A stretch of 64,000 nucleotides of DNA from Alcanivoracaceae bacterium. Lineage in GTDB: Bacteria; Pseudomonadota; Gammaproteobacteria; Pseudomonadales; Alcanivoracaceae. Where the stretch lies: contig JARGOL010000009.1 in the NCBI GenBank assembly GCA_029212745.1, positions 55,768 through 119,767 of the forward strand. The letters are read 5' to 3'. A program made the translations under genes and the position numbers. Shown here piece by piece: positions 38,363 through 48,398 of this stretch (the first letter of the stretch is position 1; every line of letters starts with the position of its first letter). Under the pieces are notes generated by a model. It worked only from the letters and a program-made list of their open reading frames with translations. It did not search any database and had not been told where the DNA came from.

Positions 38363-39318
38363 GCCGGAACCTCCCTGGTAGCAGTGGATCTGTCTGCCGC
38401 GTTTCCCCACGGGGCCTTGATGGCTTCTGCCGTGGCCAGATTACGGTGCAGATGGTTGACGATTTTTCTGAAGTCCCGTCTCGCTTCGGGTAATAGAAAA
38501 GTGAAAACCGGCCAGACGTGTGGCATATCTGCGCGCTCCAGAAGCCGCACGGGTACGCCGGCTTCGCGGCAACGCTGCGCGACGACATGGGCGTCGTCGC
38601 GCAGACACTCCTCGTCGCTGACAGTCAGCATCAGTGGCGGCAGGCCGCTGAAATCACCGAGGCAGGGCGAGGCGTACGGGTGTTGTGGATCCGCGCCCGC
38701 CAGATAGATGTCGGTCGCAATATCAATCATGCACTGGGACAGCATGGCGTCGCTGTCGCTGTTTGCCTGTCGCGACATCAGCTCGCCGCGCCCATCAGCC
38801 CCTGGTGAGATGGCCAGGGCACAAACGGGCATGGGAAGCTTCTGGTCACGGGCGCGAAGCAGGGTGACCAGGGTCAGGTTCCCGCCCGCCGAGTCACCCG
38901 CGATGATGATGGGGCGCGGATCAGTCACCAGCTCCTGATAGACATGGAAGGCATCGTCCGGTGCGGCAGGATAAGGGTGCTCCGGCGCCAGTCGGTAGTC
39001 GGGCAGGAACACCCGGGCATTCAGTGCGCCGGCCAGACGACCACAGAAGTTGTGGTAGGTTTCCAGCCGACCACCAATAAAAGCACCGCCATGTAAATAC
39101 AGTATCGTTACAGCCGGATCGGGGGGGCTGAGCCAGTGCCCTGAGACCCCGGCAACCTCGCCCTTCTGCAACCGTATACCGCGTGGCACGCGAGACGGCG
39201 CCAAGGGTGCGTTCATCACCCGACGAAGGTGGCGCACCAGCTTATCCGGGTCCCTTATATCACGCTTGACGCCGACCCGAAGCAGCAGCTTCATGGTCTT
39301 TGCGGGAATCGATGCCAT
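38359..39318 (-). CDS. HSL-family alpha/beta hydrolase/esterase (cassette B)
   Basis: 319 residues, ATG behind AAGGAG. LYLHGGAFIGGR, nucleophile in AGDSAGGNLTL, acid in EECLRDDAH, His in MPHVWPVFTF. Aligns end to end with the cassette A esterase but lacks its basic tail. ATGA overlap with the BVMO gene. Confidence 0.9.
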   Translation of the reverse strand: MASIPAKTMKLLLRVGVKRDIRDPDKLVRHLRRVMNAPLAPSRVPRGIRLQKGEVAGVSGHWLSPPDPAVTILYLHGGAFIGGRLETYHNFCGRLAGALNARVFLPDYRLAPEHPYPAAPDDAFHVYQELVTDPRPIIIAGDSAGGNLTLVTLLRARDQKLPMPVCALAISPGADGRGELMSRQANSDSDAMLSQCMIDIATDIYLAGADPQHPYASPCLGDFSGLPPLMLTVSDEECLRDDAHVVAQRCREAGVPVRLLERADMPHVWPVFTFLLPEARRDFRKIVNHLHRNLATAEAIKAPWGNAADRSTATREVPA

Positions 39319-39351
39319 GTGGACTCCTTGCTGGTTTCTTGCTATGCCGGA

Positions 39352-40179
39352 TCAATGAGCCAACAGTCGGTAGGACTCGCCGACCGCCCGGGCATATAGC
39401 GCTGGGGCCAGACGCTTCAGGCGCCAGGCAATGCGTCCGTCAATCTGCGGTAGCATGTACAGCTGGCCATCATCCAATGCGTCGAGGGTCTGGCGGGCCA
39501 CTCGGTCGGCATTGGTCAGGGCGTAACGGGTCATCGCCGTTCGGGCAAAATCACGCCGCCGCTCGGGCAGGCGACCATCCTCGACAATATTGGTCGGCAC
39601 CACGGTCGGGCACAGAGCGGTGACGCGCACGCCAGTGCCCGCCAATTCTGCCGCCAGGGTTTCGGATAACGCCAACACGCCGGCCTTGGTCACATTGTAG
39701 GTGGTCATTTCTGGGGCTGAGCCGAAGGCGGCAGCGGAGGCAACATTAATGATGCCTCCGTAGCCAAGATCGCGCAGTGCCGGAGCAAAGAAATGGCACC
39801 CGTGAATCACACCCCAGAGGTTGACGTTCATACACCAGTGCCAATCCTCCAGCGACACCTCGCCAATGGGTCCACCCAATCCAACGCCGGCGTTGTTGAT
39901 GACCAGTGTTACAGGACGTCCGAGTAGTGTCTCTGCCTCTTCCGACAGGGCCTGCATTTGCTCTGCGTCGCCCACGTCGCATTGCCGGACGACAGCCTGG
40001 CTACCAAGCGCTCGCAGGCTGCTGGCGACCCGCTCGACACGTTCGGCATTGATATCAACGCACAAAACCGAGCCGCCGCGGCGAGCGATCTCATAGGCGA
40101 AACTGCGGCCAATACCACTGCCGGCACCGGTGATCACAGCCGCCGCGCCACGTGATAGTGGCAAGGTTTTTTTCTTCAT
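39352..40179 (-). CDS. Short-chain dehydrogenase/reductase (cassette B)
   Basis: 275 residues from the ATG at 40179, overlapping the PF10118 stop (ATGA). TGAGSGIGRSFAYEIARRGG, CVDIN, NNAGVGLGGPIGE, ASAAAFGSAPEMTTYNVTK. Very similar to the cassette A SDR, differing mainly in the C-terminal third. NAD-linked alcohol oxidation is expected. Confidence 0.9.
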   Translation of the reverse strand: MKKKTLPLSRGAAAVITGAGSGIGRSFAYEIARRGGSVLCVDINAERVERVASSLRALGSQAVVRQCDVGDAEQMQALSEEAETLLGRPVTLVINNAGVGLGGPIGEVSLEDWHWCMNVNLWGVIHGCHFFAPALRDLGYGGIINVASAAAFGSAPEMTTYNVTKAGVLALSETLAAELAGTGVRVTALCPTVVPTNIVEDGRLPERRRDFARTAMTRYALTNADRVARQTLDALDDGQLYMLPQIDGRIAWRLKRLAPALYARAVGESYRLLAH

Positions 40180-41123
40180 GCCTGGCCCCATGCAGGTTCG
40201 ACAGTAAGAGTGGGGGGAGCTTCGGCATGTTGTTTGGTCGGTCGCCGGTTCCGCAACGCCTTAAAGGCCTTCTGAGGATCGCCAGTTTGTTCATAGGCCC
40301 GCTTCCAGACCCGGATCACGGCCCGGTTGTCGTCATCCCAGGGGTGGAAGGTGGGTGAAAAATAGGGGAATACGCCACCCAGCACTTTCGACAGGATGCC
40401 CGGGCGGAAGAACAGCACCTTGGCCATATGGGCGGCGGAGCGCAGGTTAAACACCTGGCGATCTTTGTAGAGGAGGTAGGTCTGGTTGCCGATCATGATC
40501 GGAAAGCCGAGCGCGATGGCCAGCAACATGCCGCTGGTTCGGAGCCGATAGCTGCGCAGCCCGCCGCCACTGGCATCGACAAAGACGTCAAAGCTGACGC
40601 TTTTATGCTCCGTTTCCTCAACAAAATGCCAATACAACATGGCACGCAGCTCCGGATGAGTGTCGTCAAACAGCTCCGGATGCTCCAGCAGTACTGAAGA
40701 GATGATGGCGGTGAAATGCTCGAACGCGGCCGCAATCGAGCTCTGCATGTCATCACTGAGACGGTGCTGAAGCTGTTTCCGGATGAGTTTGAACACTCCT
40801 TCCACTTTGTTGATGGGCACCCCGTGCTGAACACCGACGGCATTCATTTCGTCATGTTCGCGGGCGTGGATACGCTCCTGGCGAATGAATTCCAGCGCTG
40901 CTCTGCGGACTTCCGGGTCGGCGAGTTTTTCGAGTTGCCGCCGTGCCGAATTCATGACCCAGCGTTCGCCATCGGGTACCGCGGCGAGGATGGCGTTCAT
41001 CCAGTGGGTGGTCCAGGGGTCGTTGTTGAACCAGTGCCGGGCAACGTTCCCGGTATTCATCGGGAAGTGGAGGTCCCGGGTCACCACTTCGTCGTAACCG
41101 ATCTTGCGATTTTCGAGGGCCAT
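40176..41123 (-). CDS. PF10118-type metal-dependent hydrolase (cassette B)
   Basis: 315 residues. Shares its start (RKIGYDEV), RHWFNNDPW, AILAAVPDGERWVM, FIRQERIHAREHDEMN, AAFEHFTAIISSVLLEHPEL, LYWHFVEETEHKSVSFDVF and SPTFHPWDDDNRAV with the cassette A copy; I judge them about 60% identical. First gene of the leftward cassette and directly behind the operator-bearing promoter at 41157-41184. Confidence 0.88.
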   Translation of the reverse strand: MALENRKIGYDEVVTRDLHFPMNTGNVARHWFNNDPWTTHWMNAILAAVPDGERWVMNSARRQLEKLADPEVRRAALEFIRQERIHAREHDEMNAVGVQHGVPINKVEGVFKLIRKQLQHRLSDDMQSSIAAAFEHFTAIISSVLLEHPELFDDTHPELRAMLYWHFVEETEHKSVSFDVFVDASGGGLRSYRLRTSGMLLAIALGFPIMIGNQTYLLYKDRQVFNLRSAAHMAKVLFFRPGILSKVLGGVFPYFSPTFHPWDDDNRAVIRVWKRAYEQTGDPQKAFKALRNRRPTKQHAEAPPTLTVEPAWGQA

Positions 41124-41156
41124 GACATAGCTCCAATTCCGTGTGCATCAGACCAA

Positions 41157-41184
41157 ACTATTTGGTTGTCCGGCCAACCGTCAA
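41157..41184 (-). promoter_or_regulatory. Sigma70-like promoter with operator copy E in its spacer
   Basis: Minus strand: -35 TTGACG (41179-41184), 16-bp spacer, -10-like AATAGT (41157-41162), 34 bp before the PF10118 start. The element ATTTGGTTGTCCGGCCAAC reads on the plus strand from 41160 to 41180. An extra inverted pair ACCAAA/TTTGGT (41152-41166) overlaps it. It lies in the region shared with the divergent TetR gene, so it may control both. Confidence 0.75.
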
Positions 41185-41302
41185 GACATTTGGTGAGACA
41201 ATAGGGAATAATGTGTATATCGAAGCCCGCCGGCCCACCTGGCGAAGACCGGGACGGATCAGGAGCCGGCGTGCTAAAATCCAGTATTTTCCGCAGCGGA
41301 GG

Positions 41303-41926
41303 ATGTTTGTGAGCAATAGGGGGAAGCGCCAGGCGGCGACGGTGGCCCAGTCAGACAGGGAGTTTGTGTTGGCAGCGGCCGCGAGTCTGTTCCGTGATCA
41401 AGGGTTTGATCGCACCACGGTGAAGGAAATTGCCCAGGCTTGCGACATGCTCCCGGGTAGCCTGCATTACCGCTATCCTTCGAAGGAAAGCCTGCTGGTG
41501 GATTTGATGAGGCTGGCACTTGAGCAGGCTTCAAGCGCGGTTTCGCGCGCCATTGCCGGGGTAGACGATCCCATTGAGCAGCTGCGTCGCGGCATCAATG
41601 CACACCTGGATCTGCTGGTTGACGGGTCGGACATGGTCTACGTGCTGTTGTTCGAGTGGCGCTCCCTGCGTGGCCAGACGCGCAAGGAAATGATTGAACT
41701 GCGTGACCGGTATGAGGAACTCTGGGCGGCGATGTTGCAATCTCTGGCGACACAGGGCGTGATACGCCAGGATGTTGATATTCACCTCTTGCGGTTGATT
41801 GGTCTCGGGGGGCTGAACTGGGTGGCCACCTGGTTTGATAAAAGCGGGCCCTACTCTCTTGAGGATGTGGGCAATTTCGTCTGGCGCTTGATCCGGGATG
41901 CGGTGATCACCGAGCCTGGTCGGTAA
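41303..41926 (+). CDS. TetR-family regulator, divergent from cassette B
   Basis: 207 residues from the ATG at 41303 (GCGGAGG upstream). N-terminal HTH about residues 18-66: FVLAAAASLFRDQGFDRTTVKEIAQACDMLPGSLHYRYPSKESLL. The ligand domain is typical of the KstR2/FadR-like TetR proteins that sense acyl-CoA esters (resemblance only). Its position beside operator copy E and the repetition of that operator at three other catabolic promoters make it the prime candidate to control the regulon and itself. Confidence 0.88.
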   Translation: MFVSNRGKRQAATVAQSDREFVLAAAASLFRDQGFDRTTVKEIAQACDMLPGSLHYRYPSKESLLVDLMRLALEQASSAVSRAIAGVDDPIEQLRRGINAHLDLLVDGSDMVYVLLFEWRSLRGQTRKEMIELRDRYEELWAAMLQSLATQGVIRQDVDIHLLRLIGLGGLNWVATWFDKSGPYSLEDVGNFVWRLIRDAVITEPGR

Positions 41927-42223
41927 CGCCCGCGGGTTAAATTCTGCTCCTCGCGAATGGGAATGCACCGGACATTTCGCAAATCCACAGCGCAGTAGAT
42001 CGGAATCTTTCTTCATCCATGGTAGCGCAGGAGAGCGTCCTCTCGAAGGAGGTCGCTCGAACCGGTTTGCGACCCGTCTTCAACCGGATCCGGTTTTGGA
42101 TTGGCCCGCATGCCCAGCCAATGGTCACGCCTTCGTGGCGGTCCACCTTGGACGTGTCAACGTTGGATCGATCATCGTCCCACATTTCATCAATACGTTA
42201 CTCGCCTCCAGGCTGCAAGGCGG

Positions 42224-45200
42224 TCACTCTGGCGTGGGCCTTATACGGAACCAGGCCGAATACATGGCCGGCAGGCTTAGTAGTGTCAGAGCGGTGGCCA
42301 CCAACAGACCACCCATAATTGCGACGGCCATGGGCCCCCAGAACGAGGTATTGGTCAAAGGAATCATGGCCAGCACGGCGGTCACGGTGGTCAGCATGAT
42401 GGGGCGCGCGCGGCGCACCGCGGAATCCACTACAGCATCGAAGGCCGGCACACCGTTTGCGATGTCCTGTTCGATCTGGTCCAGCAGAATCACGGCATTG
42501 CGAATGATCATCCCGTTCATGGCAATAATACCCAGGAAAGCAACAAACCCAAGCGGACGGCCCAACAGAATCAGTGTGAAAACCGCGCCGATAATCCCCA
42601 GCGGCCCGGTTATCAGCACCAGTACTGCCCGGGACAGGCTGCGCAATTGCAGCATCAGCAAGGTCAGCATGGTCGCCAGCATCACCGGCAGCCACTGGGC
42701 AATGGAGGCCTGGCCGTCGCGGGAGCGCTCGACGATGCCGCCGATCTCAATGTGATACCCAAAGGGCAGATCCTCGCGCACCGCGTCCAGACGCTCATCG
42801 ATACGCCGCGCCACGGTATCACCCTGTACTCCCGGGCGGGCGTCGGCCTGGACGGTCACGGCGAAGTCGCGGTTGTAGCGCCAGATCACGCCGTGCTCCC
42901 AGGCGAACAGCGAATCGGCCACCTGGGAAATGGGAACCGACTCGCCATGGGGCAGAGGCATGTAGGCGTTGCCCACCGCGGACAGGGTCCGGCGTTCCGC
43001 CTCCGGCTGACGCAAGACGATATCAATGGTTTCGTCCTGCTCCCGGTATTGACCGATGGTCATCCCGGAGAGCAGGGTTTGCCCCGCCGTGGCCACTGAT
43101 GCCGATGTCACGCCCAGTGCCCGGGCCCGGGACTGATCCAACTGCAGGTGTAACGCCTTGATGGGCTCGTGCCAATCGTCGTTAAGCCCGACAATATCCG
43201 GGTCTTGGGCCATGATGGCACGGACACGGTTGGCCAGTTCCCGTGCTGTCTGCGCTTCGGGGCCGATGACGCGGAAGCGGATCGGGTATGCCACCGGCGG
43301 GCCGTTAGGCAGCAATCTGACGCGGAAGCGCGCTTCCGGGAAATCACTGGCGAGGATTTCGCGAAGCCGCGCCTGGAGCCGGCCCCGGTTTTCCGGGTCA
43401 CCGGGCTCCACCACCAGTTGCGCCACGTTATCCTGGGGAAACACAATATTCATGGGCAGGTAGAAACGCGGCGCGCCGGTGCCCACGAAACTAGTCACCT
43501 TACCGAGGTCCGGTTCCGCGAGGAAACGGTTCTCCACCCGTTCCACGATGCCGTAGGTATTCTCGAATGAGGTGCCCTCGGGCAACCAGAGATCCACCAG
43601 CAACTCTGGGCGGTTGGAGTCGGGGAAAAACTGTTTCTCCACCACCTGCATACCGAGAATGCCCAGCACCAGGGCGAGCAGTGTCGCACCGATGGTGCGC
43701 CACCGGTGCTCCACCGCCTTGCGAACCCAATGGCGCACGCGCCGATACACCGGCGTGTCATAGACATCATGGGGAGCATCGCCTTCGACGACTTTTTCCC
43801 GCAGCAAGTGATAGGCTAGGAAGGGCACGAAATACACCGCGACCAACCAGGAAATCACAAGGGTCGAAGCGGTCACCGCGAAGATGGAGAAGGTGTATTC
43901 GCCCACCGGCGAGCGCGCCAGACCAATGGGGAGAAAGCCCGTTGCCGTGATCAGGGTGCCGGTAAGCATGGGGAAGGCGGTTTCACGATAGGCATGGGTG
44001 GCCGCATGCAGTCGCGGCTCGCCTTCTTCCAGTTTTCGCACCGTCATCTCGATAATGATGATGGCGTCATCCACCAGCAGCCCCAGCGAGATAATCAGGG
44101 CGCCCAGCGAAATCTTGTGCAGATCGACATCCCCGCCGGCCATCACCAGGAAAGTGCCCGCCAATACTGTGGGAATGGCGAGCGCCACCACCAGCCCGGG
44201 CCGCCAATCGATATGGCGAAATGACCCTTGAACCCCCAGAATCACGAAACTCACGGCAAGCACGATGACCAGAGCCTCGATCAGGGTCTTGATGAACTCA
44301 CCTACGGAATCGGCCACCAATTTCGGCTGATTCTGGAAGTTCTCCAGTTCGATTCCAATGGGTAGGGACTGCTGGATACGGCTGATCGTCGAACGCAGAT
44401 TCTCGCCCAACCGGATAATATCGCCGCCCTCGCTCATGGAGATGCCAATGGCTATGACGTCCTCGCCATTGAATCGGACCTTGGGATCCGGCGGGAAAGT
44501 ATAACCTTCGTAAACCTCGGCGATGTCTCCCAGGCGGAAAGTGCGATCGGCAAACCTAAGCGGCAATGTCTGCAGGTCCTGGACGGCGTTGAACTGGCCG
44601 GACACGCGGATATTAATCTTGTCCTCGGGTCCATTCAGTGTTCCGGCGAAACGCACCGCGTTTTGGCGATTGATTTCCTCCACCACCTGCTGCATATCGA
44701 TGCCCAGGGAGGCCATCCGGTTCTGGGAGATTTCCACGTAGATTTGTCGGCTCTGGCGGCCGAAAAATTCCACCTTGGCCACGTCCGGCACCCGCAGCAG
44801 TTGTTGGCGGATTTCCTCGGCGAAGTCATCCTGCTCGGCCCAGCTGTATCCGTCCGCGCGAACCGCGTAGATGATGCCGAACACATCGCCAAATTCGTCG
44901 TTGACGTAGGGACCCTGGACACCGTCGGGCATCCGATGCCACATGTCATTGAGTTTCTTGCGCGCGGTGTACCAGACATCCGGGATTTCCTCCGGCGGCG
45001 CGGAATCGCGGAGTTCAAAAAGGACCGTCAGTTCTCCGGGCTTGGCGTAGCTACGTATTTTGTCTGCATAGGGCACTTCCTGCAGCGTCGCTTCCAGACG
45101 GTCACCGACCTGTTCCACCATCTGCATGGCATCGGCGCCGGGCCAGAAAACGCGCACGGACATGATGCGGAAGTTGAAAGGCGGGTCCTCGTTCTGCCCC

Positions 45201-45301
45201 AGACTCTGATAGGCATAGATACCGGCGATCAGTAGAAGCGTGAGGAAATAAACGGTCAGTACCGGCTGTCGAATCGCGTATTCCGAGGGGTTGAACCGCA
45301 T
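42224..45301 (-). CDS. RND efflux permease (AcrB/MexB-type HAE family)
   Basis: 1025 residues. Proton-driven inner-membrane pump. N-terminal membrane helix VLTVYFLTLLLIAGIYAY, periplasmic porter domains with AVRFAGTLNGPEDKINIRVSGQF, and the TM4 proton relay region SLGALIISLGLLVDDAIIIIEM with its Asp pair, repeated pseudo-symmetrically in GFVAFLGIIAMNGMIIRNAVIL. Five bases after the membrane-fusion gene. The 297 bp downstream (41927-42223) contain no gene that I recognise. Confidence 0.93.
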   Translation of the reverse strand: MRFNPSEYAIRQPVLTVYFLTLLLIAGIYAYQSLGQNEDPPFNFRIMSVRVFWPGADAMQMVEQVGDRLEATLQEVPYADKIRSYAKPGELTVLFELRDSAPPEEIPDVWYTARKKLNDMWHRMPDGVQGPYVNDEFGDVFGIIYAVRADGYSWAEQDDFAEEIRQQLLRVPDVAKVEFFGRQSRQIYVEISQNRMASLGIDMQQVVEEINRQNAVRFAGTLNGPEDKINIRVSGQFNAVQDLQTLPLRFADRTFRLGDIAEVYEGYTFPPDPKVRFNGEDVIAIGISMSEGGDIIRLGENLRSTISRIQQSLPIGIELENFQNQPKLVADSVGEFIKTLIEALVIVLAVSFVILGVQGSFRHIDWRPGLVVALAIPTVLAGTFLVMAGGDVDLHKISLGALIISLGLLVDDAIIIIEMTVRKLEEGEPRLHAATHAYRETAFPMLTGTLITATGFLPIGLARSPVGEYTFSIFAVTASTLVISWLVAVYFVPFLAYHLLREKVVEGDAPHDVYDTPVYRRVRHWVRKAVEHRWRTIGATLLALVLGILGMQVVEKQFFPDSNRPELLVDLWLPEGTSFENTYGIVERVENRFLAEPDLGKVTSFVGTGAPRFYLPMNIVFPQDNVAQLVVEPGDPENRGRLQARLREILASDFPEARFRVRLLPNGPPVAYPIRFRVIGPEAQTARELANRVRAIMAQDPDIVGLNDDWHEPIKALHLQLDQSRARALGVTSASVATAGQTLLSGMTIGQYREQDETIDIVLRQPEAERRTLSAVGNAYMPLPHGESVPISQVADSLFAWEHGVIWRYNRDFAVTVQADARPGVQGDTVARRIDERLDAVREDLPFGYHIEIGGIVERSRDGQASIAQWLPVMLATMLTLLMLQLRSLSRAVLVLITGPLGIIGAVFTLILLGRPLGFVAFLGIIAMNGMIIRNAVILLDQIEQDIANGVPAFDAVVDSAVRRARPIMLTTVTAVLAMIPLTNTSFWGPMAVAIMGGLLVATALTLLSLPAMYSAWFRIRPTPE

Positions 45302-45306
45302 GGTTT

Positions 45307-46398
45307 TTACAACTCCCCGTCTTTCGGCGACGCTTGCTCGTCCAGCGGCCGCACTGGCTGACCCTCGCGGATCACGTGTACGCCCGCCTCCGCGATGCGT
45401 TCACCCGGCTCCAGCCCGCCGACAATCAATTCGTTGCCGTCCACACCGAATATCTGTACCGGGCGCATGCGCATGACGCCTTCCTGTTCATCGTATACCC
45501 ATACGGCGGATCCTTCGCCGTGCCGTATCACGGATGCGGTGGAGACCCGCACGCCCTTGCCCATTTCCGGCAAAGACAGGCGCACCGTGGCGCTTTGCCC
45601 CAGTGCCAGGGCATCCTTCGGTGCCTCCACACTGAACCGTGCCATAAAGGTACGCGTCACCGGATCGGCAGCGGCACCCAGCTCACGGAGGCTGGCTGGA
45701 TACCACTGATCCTTGTTTGCCCAGAGCGTCACTTCCGCGGTGCCTTTACGCACCAACTCCAGCTGGTTCTCGGGAATATCCACGGCCACCTCACGGGGGC
45801 CGTCACGGGCGACGCGAATCACCGGCTGGCCCACCGAGACGACCTCCCCGGCATCCGCGTTCACCGCCACCACCACGCCATTCGCGTCCGCTTCCAGTTC
45901 CGTGTAGGCAAGACGATTGTTGGCCATGTTCAGGTCCGCGCGTGCTTGCTCCCAGGAGGCACGCGCGGTGTCCAGCGCGATACGGGCACGGTCCAGTTCC
46001 GTGTCGGAGACATGTCCCTTTTCATGCAACTCCTTCATGCGCTGATAGTCGGTCTTGGCAAGCTCCATGTCCGCGCGGGCGCTGTTAAAGCGTGCCCGGG
46101 CGGACTCGTAGCGCAGGCGTTCGTCCTCCTGGTCCAGCGTTGCCAGCACTTGTCCCTTCGTTACACGTTCGCCGGCATCCACACTGCGACTGCTGATCTT
46201 GCCGGACACGCGAAAACCGAGACTGGATTCCACCCGGGCGCGCACCTCACCGGCGTATTCGCGATGCGGCGCTACCTTGCCGGTTTCCACGGCATGAAGT
46301 TTGACCGGGCGACGTACCACCTCATCTTCGCTGTCCGAGCAGCCCGTGACGACCGCCGTACAGGCAAGCAATGGCAGTACCCATCTGAATCTTTTCAT
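45307..46398 (-). CDS. RND periplasmic adaptor (membrane-fusion) lipoprotein
   Basis: 363 residues from the ATG at 46398. Signal peptide with lipobox VVTGC (Cys near 20). Biotinyl-lipoyl-like hairpin GEVRARVESSLGFRVSGKISSRSVDAGERVTKGQVLATLD, a coiled-coil stretch of about 80 residues, then NADAGEVVSVGQPVIRVA and the beta-barrel domain. Bridges the RND pump to an outer-membrane channel; no channel gene is present here. Confidence 0.9.
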   Translation of the reverse strand: MKRFRWVLPLLACTAVVTGCSDSEDEVVRRPVKLHAVETGKVAPHREYAGEVRARVESSLGFRVSGKISSRSVDAGERVTKGQVLATLDQEDERLRYESARARFNSARADMELAKTDYQRMKELHEKGHVSDTELDRARIALDTARASWEQARADLNMANNRLAYTELEADANGVVVAVNADAGEVVSVGQPVIRVARDGPREVAVDIPENQLELVRKGTAEVTLWANKDQWYPASLRELGAAADPVTRTFMARFSVEAPKDALALGQSATVRLSLPEMGKGVRVSTASVIRHGEGSAVWVYDEQEGVMRMRPVQIFGVDGNELIVGGLEPGERIAEAGVHVIREGQPVRPLDEQASPKDGEL

Positions 46399-46411
46399 CA
46401 CTGACACCTTT

Positions 46412-47050
46412 TCATGTGAGCGCGCGGAACAACCTCTCCAGCGTGTCTTTCGCGAGGGCGGCACGACCGTCGGGATCAAGCAGCCCGGCATGGATATCCT
46501 GGAGATCACCGGGCTCCGCAAAGACCCGGACAATGCCCATCAGCAGTATGTCGAAAGCCCCCCGAGGCGCGGGTTCGCGATTACTCTTCCGGCAACCGCC
46601 CTGGTACAGCTGCCACATGGCATCCAGCCGTTCGCGCAGATACTGCCGCCGGAGATAACGCCCCCGGGGGGTGTCATCGGCGGCTTCACGTACCAGAAAC
46701 GGTAACAACCCATCCACGTCCATAATGTCCAGCAAGGACCGCGTCAGGGTGTCGCGAAAACGCTGAAAATCGACGGGCTCTGACTCCAGCGCGCGAATCT
46801 CGGTGACCTGCCGGGCATGGATCGGCCCATAGATTGCATCCACCGCCTCGTACCAGAGGTTTTCCTTGGTTTGGAACATGTGGGTGAGTAACGCTGGGCT
46901 GACCCCGCAGGCTGCCGCCAGGGCGCGCATGGTGGCCTTATCGTAGCCCTGGTCGGCGAACAAATAGAAAGCGTTCCGTAACACAGCCGAGCGGTCCACC
47001 GCAGCGCTGGATAACGGTCGACCGGGTTTGCGAGGTAAGTTATTGTACAT
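46412..47050 (-). CDS. TetR-family regulator of the RND operon
   Basis: 212 residues. HTH: VLRNAFYLFADQGYDKATMRALAAACGVSPALLTHMFQTKENLWYEAV. First gene of the operon with the adaptor and pump, 13 bp ahead of the adaptor gene, so it would regulate itself and the pump together. There is no ribosome site ahead of the ATG; the upstream DNA is AT-rich and palindromic (47054-47067), compatible with a leaderless transcript. Confidence 0.85.
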   Translation of the reverse strand: MYNNLPRKPGRPLSSAAVDRSAVLRNAFYLFADQGYDKATMRALAAACGVSPALLTHMFQTKENLWYEAVDAIYGPIHARQVTEIRALESEPVDFQRFRDTLTRSLLDIMDVDGLLPFLVREAADDTPRGRYLRRQYLRERLDAMWQLYQGGCRKSNREPAPRGAFDILLMGIVRVFAEPGDLQDIHAGLLDPDGRAALAKDTLERLFRALT

Positions 47051-47053
47051 TTG

Positions 47054-47067
47054 TTTAATTTATTAAA
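47054..47067 (-). promoter_or_regulatory. TTTAAT/ATTAAA inverted repeat ahead of tetR
   Basis: TTTAAT-TT-ATTAAA lies 4 bp ahead of the TetR start codon. Perfect 6-bp arms. Could be the autoregulatory operator and overlap the -10 region. Confidence 0.35.
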
Positions 47068-47189
47068 GGAACGGTGGCCCGTCAATGACCACAGATCGGG
47101 CCGAGCACGCGGTTGAAGAATAAAAATCACGTCAGTAGGGGAAAGCCCTATTGCTGCGGATTGCCTCTCCAGGCGAATTTCTTTACTTA

Positions 47190-47223
47190 AATCGCCACCA
47201 GTTTACTAGGCACCTTTCAGCCA
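47190..47223 (+). repeat. IS3 left inverted repeat
   Basis: Starts AATCGCCACCAGTTTACTAG; matches the reverse complement of the right end at 28 of 34 positions. Confidence 0.85.
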
Positions 47224-47250
47224 TACACAATGGCTTTCAGAGAGGTATCT

Positions 47251-47529
47251 ATGAGCGACAAGCGTTATCCCGAGGAATTCAAGATTTAGGCGGGCCGTCA
47301 GGTCACGGACCGGGGTCACAGCGTGGCCCAGGTCGCCGAGCGGCTGGGGGTCACCACCCACAGCCTGTACGCCTGGCTGAAGAAGTACGGGCCCGACAAA
47401 GTGGAGCATCAGGCCAAGGCCGACGAGCAGGCTGAGATCAGGCGTTTGAAGAAGGAGCTGCGCCGGGTCACGGAAGAGCGAGACATCTTAAAAAAAGCCG
47501 CGGCGTACTTCGCGAACCAGTCCGAATGA
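47251..47529 (+). pseudogene. IS3 OrfA (transposase HTH subunit), nonsense mutation
   Basis: Reads MSDKRYPEEFKI, then TAG at 47287-47289, then AGRQVTDRGHSVAQVAERLGVTTHSLYAWLKKYGP with the HTH and the leucine-zipper-like C-terminus. The stop replaces the usual Glu codon (GAG to TAG). 92 codons in all. Confidence 0.88.
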
Positions 47530-48398
47530 AGTACGCCTTCATCCGGGACCACAGCCAGCAATGGCCGGTTCGGCGCTTGTGCTCACTGGTCGAGGTCCAT
47601 CCCAGCGGGTTCTATGCCTGGCAGCAGAAGCCACGCTCAGCCCGGTCCGTGGAAGACGAGCGCCTGTCTGGCCTGATCAAGCAATTCTGGCTGGAATCAG
47701 GGGCGGTCTATGGCTACCGGAAGATCCATACGGATCTGCGGGAGCATGGCGAAGGCTGCGGGCCGAACCGGGTGCACCGACTGATGCGGGACGCTGGAAT
47801 TCGGGCACAGGTGGGCTACCGCCGGCCTCGCCACAAGGCCGGCAGCGTGCACAGGGTGACCCCGAACGTTCTGCAGCGACAGTTTAATCCAGAGGCGCCC
47901 AACGAGAGCTGGGTAACGGACATCACCCATATCCGCACCCACGAGGGTTGGCTTTACCTGGCCGTGGTGCTGGATCTGTTCTCCCGTCGCGTCATCGGCT
48001 GGTCGATGCAGTCAACGATCACCCGCGATCTGGTACCCGATGCACTGCTAATGGCGGTCTGGCGGCGCAAGCCGGAAGGCAACGTGGTTGTGCACTCGGA
48101 TCAGGGCAGTCAGTACACCAGCCACGACTGGAGCGCCTTCCTGAAGGCGCATGGCCTGGAGGGCAGTATGAGCCGGCGAGAAAACTGTCACGACAATGCT
48201 GTTGCTGAGAGCTTTTTCCAGCTTCTGAAATGAGAACGGGTTAAGCGGAAGATCTACACCAGCCGGGATGCGGCCAGGGCAGATGTGTTCGACTATATCG
48301 AGATGTTCTACAACAATCGTCGGCGCCACAGTTCTAATGAACTGCTGTCGCCGGTAGAGTATGAAAGGCGTCATCAAGAACGGCTGGAAAGTGTCTAG
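47526..48398 (+). pseudogene. IS3 OrfB (DDE transposase), nonsense mutation near C-terminus
   Basis: 291 codons with an in-frame TGA at 48231-48233 after FFQLLK, most simply CGA (Arg) to TGA. Catalytic Asp in SWVTDITHI, Asp in VVHSDQGSQYTS and Glu in NAVAESFF are present before the stop. After it the frame stays open through ERVKRKIYTSRDAARADVFDYIEMFYNNRRRHSSN to TAG at 48396. ATGA overlap with OrfA. Confidence 0.9.

Noticed and set aside
41937..42185. 82-codon minus-strand frame after the TetR gene
   Set aside because: No domain or start signal recognised; it might be gene debris but cannot be named.
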